13,196 nt of DNA from CAYNWK01 sp964400875 (GTDB lineage: Bacteria > Chloroflexota > Anaerolineae > Anaerolineales > UBA4823). The notes beneath the pieces were generated by a model. The model searched no databases, was not told where the DNA came from, and worked only from the letters and a program-made list of their open reading frames with translations. The position numbers and the translations under genes are program-made. Positions 1 through 7,026 of the stretch are shown piece after piece; positions within the stretch are counted from its first letter, which is position 1, and every line of letters begins with the position of its first letter. Location of the stretch: assembly GCA_964400875.1 (NCBI GenBank), contig CAYNWK010000118.1:1-13196 (forward strand), written 5' to 3'.

Positions 1-520
1 TCCCGTATATAGCAACTTCTCGCATTTTCTCAGCAGGCACGAGGCTGGTGAGAAAAGCCCAAACTTTAATCCCCGCCCGGACCGCGTACGCTGAATAAGC
101 GATGGCGACATTCCCTGTGGAGGCCAGCACAACTTCCGTAATACCAGCTGCTTTCAAGGCAGCTACGCTCACTGCTGCCTGGCGATCTTTGAAGGAAGCT
201 GTCGGTCCTTGACGCTCATCCTTGATATAAATTTGCGAACATCCCAGCATCATCCCCAGGTTTACCGCATGAATCAGGGGTGTTCCGCCCTCTCCCATCG
301 AAAGTTCCGGGATGATCTCGTCGATCGGCAGCAATTCTCTGTATCGCCACAGGTTAAAAGTACGTTCTTTCAACAGTAGTGGGAACGTGTTGCTGAGGGC
401 CGTGTAGTTGTAAGAGGCCTCGCGCCATTGGCTCTGGCACCTCGGGCAGCTCGTCGAAGCGGGGGAGTAGGGCGCTTTATGCCCGCAATCCAGGCATACT
501 GCCTCAAAATGTGAGGACAA
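1..520 (-). CDS. thrC: Threonine synthase-like PLP enzyme, N-terminal part (cut by window edge)
   Basis: The first 173 residues are present and the rest lies beyond the left edge. An N-terminal zinc ribbon has Cys9, Cys12, Cys25 and Cys28 (CLDCG and CPRC). It is followed by an LWRYRELLP segment, a GEGGTPL loop near residue 77, TASFKDRQA with the expected PLP Schiff-base lysine at Lys111, and the phosphate/substrate loop ASTGN around residue 133. This is the layout of fold-type II threonine synthases with a zinc-ribbon front end; the family converts O-phosphohomoserine to threonine in the cytoplasm. The start is TTG at 520-518, chosen because a GGAGGT Shine-Dalgarno lies 4 bases upstream and the only ATG nearby is out of frame. 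It sits 15 bases after the kinase stop codon, so it is probably co-transcribed with it. Another family member, such as a threonine dehydratase or cysteate synthase relative, cannot be excluded without the C-terminus. Confidence 0.85.
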   Translation of the reverse strand, partial: MSSHFEAVCLDCGHKAPYSPASTSCPRCQSQWREASYNYTALSNTFPLLLKERTFNLWRYRELLPIDEIIPELSMGEGGTPLIHAVNLGMMLGCSQIYIKDERQGPTASFKDRQAAVSVAALKAAGITEVVLASTGNVAIAYSAYAVRAGIKVWAFLTSLVPAEKMREVAIYG

Positions 521-524
521 ACTT

Positions 525-530
525 ACCTCC
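525..530 (-). promoter_or_regulatory. Shine-Dalgarno that sets the TTG start of the threonine synthase-like gene
   Basis: GGAGGT on the minus strand lies 4 bases before TTG at 520-518. An in-frame TAA (the stop codon of the upstream kinase, 538-536) lies just before it, so translation can only begin at this TTG or at the TTG at 532-530, which overlaps the Shine-Dalgarno itself. Confidence 0.7.
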
Positions 531-535
531 AAAAA

Positions 536-3500
536 TTAATCTTCAAGAATTTCAGTGGATTCACTGGAAAGACGAATGAAAGTGTGGAGCATATCTTCTT
601 CCAGGATTGGTTTGGTCAAATAATCGCTTGCCCCCAGCTCCATCGCTTTCACCTGCTCTTCGAGGATACTGCAAATTACTACCGGGATATCTTTAGTAAT
701 CAGGTTCTCCTTAAGTCCTTTTAGGACTTCCCAGCCATCCAATCCAGGCATCATTAAGTCTAAGGAGATGGCATCAGGCTGCAGATCTTGTGCCTGTGCG
801 ATTGCTTTTTTCGAATCGATTGCGGGAATTACTCGAAAACCATGACCATTTAAGTAGCGTTCGTAAAGGCTGATCACCTGAGGGTTATCATCGATGGCTA
901 AAATTACTTTCTGGCCCGGTTCGGGAGCAGCATCGAGAAATTTTGTCGTTTCCAGCCTCGGTAGCGGCAAGGTGAAGTAGAATGTGCTGCCGTTACCAGG
1001 CTCGCTTTCGACGCCGATCTTACCGTCGTGCATTTCAACCAGCGCTCGGGAAATCGATAAACCCAGTCCAGTGCCGCCGCTCTTGCGTGTCGTGGAGGAG
1101 TCAACCTGGGAGAATGGTTCGAACAGTTTTTCCTGGTCCTCCGGCGCGATACCGATACCCGTGTCGGTTACGCCTACCCGGATATGGCGACGGTTATACT
1201 GATCAGTTTCCATTTCAGCCCGGATCACGATCGAACCTTCATCGGTAAATTTCGCTGCATTGGACAAAAGATTGATGATCACCTGGCGGATCTTGGTCGG
1301 GTCTGCGTTGATTTTTGGCAGATCCGCAGCCAGGTTTACGTCCAGTTGGATTGGTTTATCTTTGATCAGGCCGCGTGCGGTTGACATCGCGCTGGTGATC
1401 AGATCCTTCAAATCGATTTCCTCCAGAGCCATATCCATTTTTCCAGCCTCGATTTTGGATAGATCGAGGATGTCGTTGATCATGTTCAATAAGTGTTGAC
1501 CGGAGGCATGGATGGCGGAAAGATCTTGTTCTTGGAGGTCGTTAATCGGACCGTCGATACCTTTGATGATCACCCGTGAAAAACCGATAATTGAGTTGAG
1601 TGGTGTCCGAAGTTCGTGCGACATATTCGCCAGGAACTCGGATTTTAACTGGTCGATCTCCCGCAGGCGCTCGGCGGTCTGGCGAAGTTCATCGTACAGC
1701 CGTGCGTTCTCCAGCGCGACTGCGATCTGGTCGGCTAGGATTTGTAAGACGCGGATGTCATCCTCGTTGAATGCATTTACCATCGTGGATTGTACGTCGA
1801 ACGCCCCGATCACCCGATTTCCAATCTTGAGCGGTACGCCAAGCTCGGCTTTGGTATCTGGAAGTAGTGGGTTAGCCCGGTGAATAGCGTTCTGCGCGAC
1901 ATCATTAACGACCAGGGGGAAACCTGTTTTGGTTACTCGTCCGATGATTGAATTCGAGCCGATAGTCAGCTTATGACCCTGGCGCAGCATTTCTTCCCCG
2001 GCTTTTCCGGTGGAGGCGCGTACAGCTGCAAAGTCTTCTTCCTCATCAATTAGGAATACTGAGGCGTGATAAAAACCAAATCGTTCACGAATCAAATCTA
2101 CGGTGCGTTGTAACAGAGCATCGAGATCTAAAGTAGCGCTTGTTTCCCGCGCGATTTCTGCTGCAGTTTCAAGTTGATTGGCCCGGCTGATCGATTCTCC
2201 CAATAAGCGAATGTTTTGTATCGTCACTGCAGCTTGGCCGGCCAGAGCCATCAACTCGGCATGTTCAGAAACCGGGAATTGGTGGGGTTCTTGGTAGAAA
2301 CTACCGATAAACCCGCGCCATTTTCCACCTGTGACCAGTGGCAGTAAAATCGCGCTTTGGTAGTTTTCCTTTTTTGCCCAGCTCCTGGTGATGTCGTCTA
2401 AATCAGCATGAATAGATACATCTTCTACGTATAGTGGCGTATTCGGTCTGAACTCAGCCGCGAACCATGCAAAATCTTTGAGCGGAAATCTTGGGGCGAT
2501 GGGTGATGGGTTGGCTATGGGCGACCAATTTGCGATCACCTCTATCCATTCTGGCGTCTGGGCCTCGGTCCAGGGCACATCGAAGTAAGCTAACGTCGTG
2601 ACGGTCTGGGTGCCTTCGCCCAGTATGGTGTGCTGCCTTAAAGTAGCCAGGATGTCGATATAGCTGCTGGCTGCATTGAAGCCTGCAATAGCCTGGTAAA
2701 GGTTTTCTGTGCGATTTAATGTCTCTTGGGTTTGCTCGAATAGCTGCGCATTTTCCAGCGCCATACCGATCTGTTGCCCGGCTGAACGAGTTAGGGAGAG
2801 ATCTTCGAGGCTCGTTATGCGGACACTTGTGCCGAAAACACACAAGGTGCCTAAGATCTTGCTTTTCGACTCGAGCGGTACTCCCAGGTAAGAACGCAAG
2901 CCGGCTGCGACCAAGCTTTGTGTATCTACCGGCGGGTTATTCGCTAAATCATCTAGGTTGATGGACTCGCCCAGCTGGAATACCAGCTCGCAAAGCGTCC
3001 CGCTCAGACCCATGGTCGTGAACCTATTTAACAAAGAATCCGGTAAGCCTTGCTGTGCAGCCAGGATCAAAACACCAGTAGACGGATCTACCATACTGAT
3101 GAGACCGGCCTGGTAATCCATAATACTTAAGATTTGAGCCAATGCTTCTCTCAGGATGGCTTCAAGATCGAGAGAACGGCTCACCGCGTTGGTAATAGCA
3201 TTGATAGCCGCTAGCTCTTCGTTGCGGCGGCGAGTCTCGGAAAGCAGGTTCGTGTTGTTTTGGAATAAACGTGCGTTTTCTAGCGCTAGGGAGAGTTGTC
3301 CAGCTACTTGTTCGACCAATAATCTTTCATCCTCGGTCCAGGATGTATCGCTTTCCACCCCTTCAATCTGGATCGTTCCGAGAAGTTGATCGGGCAACTT
3401 CAGAGGAACGGATAGTTTCCCCTCTGCATCTTTGGGATGATTATCCTCGGCAGATCGAAGATCTATGAGGTCTGATTTATCGAAGACGTTTTTCGAAGTT

Positions 3501-4060
3501 CTATCGACTGTTTCTGGGGGTCTTGGAGGTAAGTCCACTTCCTCCCTAGGGTTCAATTCTTTGGATTGAGGCAAATTTTCAAGCGTTCTTTCAATCGCAT
3601 CAGGACCTTCGATCGGTTCCTCTTCCGGTGAGCCTTCTCTGGGGGTAATCAGCTGGACGAACCCTTGCCACATTTCGTTCCCGCCACTGTTGTGGGGTGT
3701 ATCGACTACGTGGAACGACACCGGCACCAGCGAACCGTCCTTAGCCCGGTATTCCAAATTGATCTCTAGGGGGTATTTGTTCGCGCGCATCGCCGATTTA
3801 AGCGCCTGTGCTGACTTCCTGGGTAGGGCGAATTTTGTCAGTACCTGACCGCTGATCTCTTCTGGACCGTACCCTAATACATTCCGTACCTCAGGGCTGC
3901 AGAAGGTGATAACCCCGTTGTCGTTACACTCCCAAGTCCATCCTGATACGTTCCGGATTGCCCGCGGATCGGCGGGATCGGAAACGTTCTCCAGATTCGC
4001 GAACAGATCTTTTAGTCGTTCTTGAACAGAGCGAGTTGATCGATGGTTATTGTTCGGCAT
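536..4060 (-). CDS. PAS/multi-GAF hybrid sensor histidine kinase with C-terminal receiver
   Basis: A 1174-residue cytoplasmic kinase with no membrane segment. Domains in order: PAS about 35-140; a charged, Pro-rich linker about 141-205; a half GAF about 205-268 that keeps only the C-terminal strands and helix; three full GAF domains about 280-442, 455-622 and 635-790; HisKA about 800-875 with phospho-acceptor His815 (SHELRTP); HATPase about 915-1033 with N box Asn930/Asn934, G1 box DTGIG at 966-970, an F box LFEPF and G2 box GGTGLGLS; and a receiver about 1050-1170 with Asp1057/Asp1058, phospho-acceptor Asp1101, Ser1131 and Lys1150. All catalytic residues are present, so both kinase and receiver should be active. 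It is the only kinase in the cluster. Its ATG lies inside the end of the parA-like gene (14-base overlap, GGAG about 10 bases upstream), which implies translational coupling. The signal sensed is unknown; no Cys typical of a bilin-binding GAF is seen. Confidence 0.95.
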   Translation of the reverse strand: MPNNNHRSTRSVQERLKDLFANLENVSDPADPRAIRNVSGWTWECNDNGVITFCSPEVRNVLGYGPEEISGQVLTKFALPRKSAQALKSAMRANKYPLEINLEYRAKDGSLVPVSFHVVDTPHNSGGNEMWQGFVQLITPREGSPEEEPIEGPDAIERTLENLPQSKELNPREEVDLPPRPPETVDRTSKNVFDKSDLIDLRSAEDNHPKDAEGKLSVPLKLPDQLLGTIQIEGVESDTSWTEDERLLVEQVAGQLSLALENARLFQNNTNLLSETRRRNEELAAINAITNAVSRSLDLEAILREALAQILSIMDYQAGLISMVDPSTGVLILAAQQGLPDSLLNRFTTMGLSGTLCELVFQLGESINLDDLANNPPVDTQSLVAAGLRSYLGVPLESKSKILGTLCVFGTSVRITSLEDLSLTRSAGQQIGMALENAQLFEQTQETLNRTENLYQAIAGFNAASSYIDILATLRQHTILGEGTQTVTTLAYFDVPWTEAQTPEWIEVIANWSPIANPSPIAPRFPLKDFAWFAAEFRPNTPLYVEDVSIHADLDDITRSWAKKENYQSAILLPLVTGGKWRGFIGSFYQEPHQFPVSEHAELMALAGQAAVTIQNIRLLGESISRANQLETAAEIARETSATLDLDALLQRTVDLIRERFGFYHASVFLIDEEEDFAAVRASTGKAGEEMLRQGHKLTIGSNSIIGRVTKTGFPLVVNDVAQNAIHRANPLLPDTKAELGVPLKIGNRVIGAFDVQSTMVNAFNEDDIRVLQILADQIAVALENARLYDELRQTAERLREIDQLKSEFLANMSHELRTPLNSIIGFSRVIIKGIDGPINDLQEQDLSAIHASGQHLLNMINDILDLSKIEAGKMDMALEEIDLKDLITSAMSTARGLIKDKPIQLDVNLAADLPKINADPTKIRQVIINLLSNAAKFTDEGSIVIRAEMETDQYNRRHIRVGVTDTGIGIAPEDQEKLFEPFSQVDSSTTRKSGGTGLGLSISRALVEMHDGKIGVESEPGNGSTFYFTLPLPRLETTKFLDAAPEPGQKVILAIDDNPQVISLYERYLNGHGFRVIPAIDSKKAIAQAQDLQPDAISLDLMMPGLDGWEVLKGLKENLITKDIPVVICSILEEQVKAMELGASDYLTKPILEEDMLHTFIRLSSESTEILED

Positions 4061-4808
4061 ATTGGATCAACTCCTCTGCCAGGGAACGATATTGCATAGC
4101 GCTGCGGCTTTTAGTCAGGTAATGGGTGATCGGAACCCCTGCGATCGGGCTTTCTCGAAGTTTGGTGTCGGTTTCAATCGTACAGTGGAACAGGCGCTCT
4201 CCAAAGGCAGTGTTCAGCTGGTCGGTTAAAGTCCGGTGGATCCGGTTGCGTAGATCCTGCATGGTGATCAGGATGCGGTAATCCAACTGAGCATTAAATT
4301 GAGAGCGGATCCGCTTTACAGCAGTGATCGTGCCTCGCAGCGCATACACTGAAAAGTATTCCGCTTGTGTTGGGATCACTAACAAATTTGCGGCCACCAG
4401 CGCGTTGGTGGTGACTGCTCCGAGGGAGGGCGGGCAATCCAAGAGAATGTAGCTATAAGCTTGCACCCCGGACAACGCGTTGCGCAGCATAGTCTGATAG
4501 TTATGGCGAATGGGTAGAAATCGCTCTGCCAGGCTCATCTCTGCGTTTGACGGAATCAAATCGAGCCCAGGAATATTTGTCTCGCGGCTGGCTGTGATCG
4601 GGGAAGCAGAATTCATCAACACGTTTGTTATCGATCTGTGTATTTTGGTCGGATTCATGCCCATTGCCAGGGTGAGGTTAGCCTGTGCATCCAGATCGAC
4701 TAAAAGCACGTCTCGGCCTGCTTCCACGAGCGCTCCACCCAAAGAAACAGCTGTGGTTGTCTTGGCAACCCCGCCTTTTTCATTTGCGACCGCGATGACG
4801 AACGCCAT
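4047..4808 (-). CDS. ParA/Soj-family ATPase (orphan, no ParB)
   Basis: A 253-residue protein, the usual length of a small Soj-type ParA without an N-terminal DNA-binding domain. It has the deviant Walker A KGGVAKTT at 11-18 with the signature Lys11 and Lys16, the switch I region DLDAQANL (Asp38, Asp40), and the Walker B-type LLDCPPSLG around Asp124. The C-terminal KLRESP and LTKSRSAMQYRSLAEEL segments are typical of the family. Such ATPases dimerise with ATP, bind nucleoid DNA non-specifically, and move or space a cargo whose partner triggers hydrolysis. No parB or parS is visible. It sits between a Cache sensor (9 bases upstream) and a hybrid kinase (14-base overlap), so its cargo is more likely a sensory complex than a chromosome or plasmid. 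This resembles the ParA-like proteins that position chemoreceptor clusters (PpfA, ParC), but the role here is inferred. The Shine-Dalgarno AGAGGA overlaps the upstream stop codon. Confidence 0.92.
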   Translation of the reverse strand: MAFVIAVANEKGGVAKTTTAVSLGGALVEAGRDVLLVDLDAQANLTLAMGMNPTKIHRSITNVLMNSASPITASRETNIPGLDLIPSNAEMSLAERFLPIRHNYQTMLRNALSGVQAYSYILLDCPPSLGAVTTNALVAANLLVIPTQAEYFSVYALRGTITAVKRIRSQFNAQLDYRILITMQDLRNRIHRTLTDQLNTAFGERLFHCTIETDTKLRESPIAGVPITHYLTKSRSAMQYRSLAEELIQYAEQ

Positions 4809-4817
4809 GATGTCCTC

Positions 4818-7026
4818 TTAGTTCTTTAATTGACCAGTATTACCGCTTGGGCGTCTTCCTGTAGGATCTTCATTTTGCTCGAACTGAATTTGTACTTTCC
4901 TGGCGCCTAATGCGGTCTGCAGCTCTTGCACTGCAGTTTGTAAGATTTGCTCTGGTTCGGTTGTTTCTCTCATTTTTGTCGTGATAGTAGTAACAAACCG
5001 CTCTCGCTCTGCTTTGCGTTGTGCGCTTTCGTGTAACCTGGCGTTTTCTAGTGCCAGGCTCAGCTGTTCAATGAGATTGTTGATCAATTCAATCTCACCA
5101 GCTCGCCATTCTCCAGATTCGACAGGTTTCTGCAGCCGCACCCAGCCGATGCTCTTTTCTCGGATCAGAATTGGTAATACCAATGTGTACGGATCATCGG
5201 TATCTACGCCGGATGTGAAGTGGCCTTTTCCCGAATCGGGCTGCCATCGACTGGCAACTTTTCGAAGTGCACCTTCGGAAGTAGCTAAGTATGCAGCGTC
5301 ATCCCGTCTCTCCAGCAGGTTATTCCACGCTTCTCGTGTAACCTCGCCATAAGCTCGGCGAATTGTTTCTAGAGCGGCCTGATTTTCGGTGAATAAGCGG
5401 GCGTTCTCAATCGCCACGGCTACCTGGTCAGCGACCACACGCAGGATCTCAATATCGTCTTCGCTAAATGCCGCTGCTCGTGTGCTTTGCACGTCGAGCG
5501 CGCCTAACATCTGCCCGCCGGCGATAAGAGGAAGTGCCATTTCTGAGCGGGTCTCCGGAAGATCGGGGTTGTTGAAGAATACCGCATCTTTTCCAACATC
5601 CAGGGCGATGTGTGGGCGCCGGTTCGCTGTCACATATCCGACGATGCCCTCTTCGCCTACTTTTAGGCGGTGGCGTCTTGCGAGCATGCGCTTGCCGCCT
5701 GGGCTGTTGGCTGCTCCAAGTTCCGCGTATTCTCCGTGTTCGTCGATTAAGAAGATGCCGACATGGTAATATCCAAAGCGATCGCTGATCAGTTGAGTCA
5801 CCTGAGGAAGAAGCGTCTCTAAATCCCGTATGAGGCTGACGACACTGCCTACTTCGGCAGCCACCTGGAGCTGTTTTGTGCGGCCCTCTAGGTCTTGAGT
5901 CCTCTCGGTGACCCGTTGTTCGAGCGAATAAATCAGCTCCTTCAACTGTTCTCTCATCGCCTCAAACGCCCCTGCGAGCACACCGATTTCGTCATTTTGT
6001 GTAGTTGGTAGGTCGGCTTCCCATTCTCCCTGGCCGATCTGCCTAGCAGCGAGAGTCAGTTGTTGAAGTGGTTTGGTGAGTCGGTTGGTGATCAATAGAG
6101 TGAGAACAACCATCAAGAGAAAGATCGCGGCGCTGATAGGTAAAATACGAAAGAAGATCGCTTGTTGGGTCGATTTTTCAAGTTCCTGGTTGACGGTTCT
6201 GACCTCTTGAAGTACCACATTGGCTTCAACGATGCTGCCCAGGCTCCAACCAGTGCTTGCTAAAGGCGCGTAAGCGATAAATAAGTCCCGTTGGTCTACC
6301 GTTAATTGCTCATACCCACTCTCACCTGCCAGCATCCGGGTCAGAATCGGGCTAAATCCTGTCGCGGATGCAGTCAGATCGGGGGCAATTTCATCGGTTT
6401 GGGGAGGCCGGCCAAGTATGTCTTGAAAGCCTTGGTCAGGCAATGCGATCGCTTTACCCGCTTCATCGATCAGGAAGGAATACCCACCACGCAAGTTCTG
6501 CGTCATCTCGATGCTGGTGACCATCTCGTCGAGTGTTACGTCAAAACCGATCACGCCAATCAGTTCATCTTGTTGGTTGTAGACAGGTGCTGCGGCGGTA
6601 GTCACTAAACCCAGCCCTGTTGCATCGGTGTATACCGGAGTCCACCAGGGTTTTTTCTCGGGGTTGTTTTCTTGCGTGCTGCCGGTATACCAAACTCGTC
6701 CGGTCGCCTCGAAATCTGGCGGTAGTACGCTGCCAAGCTCGATATTGGGATAATATCTCACNNNNNNNNNNNNNNNNNNNNNNNNNNNNNNNNNNNNNNN
6801 NNNNNNNNNNNNNNNNNNNNNNNNNNNNNNNNNNNNNNNNNNNNNNNNNNNNNNNNNNNNNCAGCGCATCCCCACTAAGTTGTTGGGCAAATTGCCCGGC
6901 GTTATTCGCTGTGTTGATGGTTATTGCGCCAGCAGCAACATCTTTGATTAACATGAGACCGACCAACAGGATTAATAACCGAACTCTCAAGCTGAGCACC
7001 GGAAATTTTCGATTGTGATTTTTCAT
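4818..7026 (-). CDS. Cache-HAMP-GAF transmembrane sensor without output domain (interrupted by assembly gap)
   Basis: Start ATG at 7026, which overlaps the upstream TGA as ATGA. The first 55 residues hold a basic tail and a membrane segment about 17-37. The 100-N gap then removes an unknown part of the extracytoplasmic domain. After the gap come about 200 residues of dCache-type sensor (RVWY, then KPWWTPVY, then GVIGFDV), a second membrane segment coded at about 6158-6084, HAMP at about 6089-5922, a coiled coil, a full GAF at about 5855-5388, a degenerate half GAF at about 5375-5022, and a short C-terminal tail resembling the beginning of another GAF (5021-4878). No kinase, methyl-accepting, cyclase or DNA-binding domain is present. 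The protein probably passes an extracellular signal across the membrane to partners, most likely the hybrid kinase coded two genes downstream. The known bases outside the gap total 2109, a multiple of 3, so the true gap length should be a multiple of 3 if the gene is intact. Confidence 0.85.
6762..6861. other. Assembly gap of 100 N
   Basis: Exactly 100 undetermined bases, the conventional placeholder for a scaffold gap of unknown size. It falls inside the extracytoplasmic domain of the Cache sensor. The apparent frame change across it is an artefact of the arbitrary length. Only about 18 extracytoplasmic residues precede the gap and about 200 follow it, so probably several tens of residues are missing. 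Confidence 0.98.

Noticed and set aside
1512..1883. Long plus-strand open frames opposite the kinase and sensors
   Set aside because: They are Ser/Arg-rich antisense shadows of the GAF and kinase coding sequence with no recognisable domain and no Shine-Dalgarno.
536..4060. Phytochrome or cyanobacteriochrome-type light sensing by the GAF domains
   Set aside because: No bilin-binding Cys-His pair is seen in the kinase GAFs or in the three sensor GAFs, and no PHY domain follows.
4047..4808. Plasmid or chromosome partition locus
   Set aside because: No ParB, no parS-like 16-bp palindrome and no replication gene nearby; neighbours are all signalling genes.
6565..7026. A separate 153-residue gene ahead of the Cache sensor
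   Set aside because: Only its first 55 residues before the N gap are real; the part after the gap is out of frame. It is the N-terminus of the same sensor.
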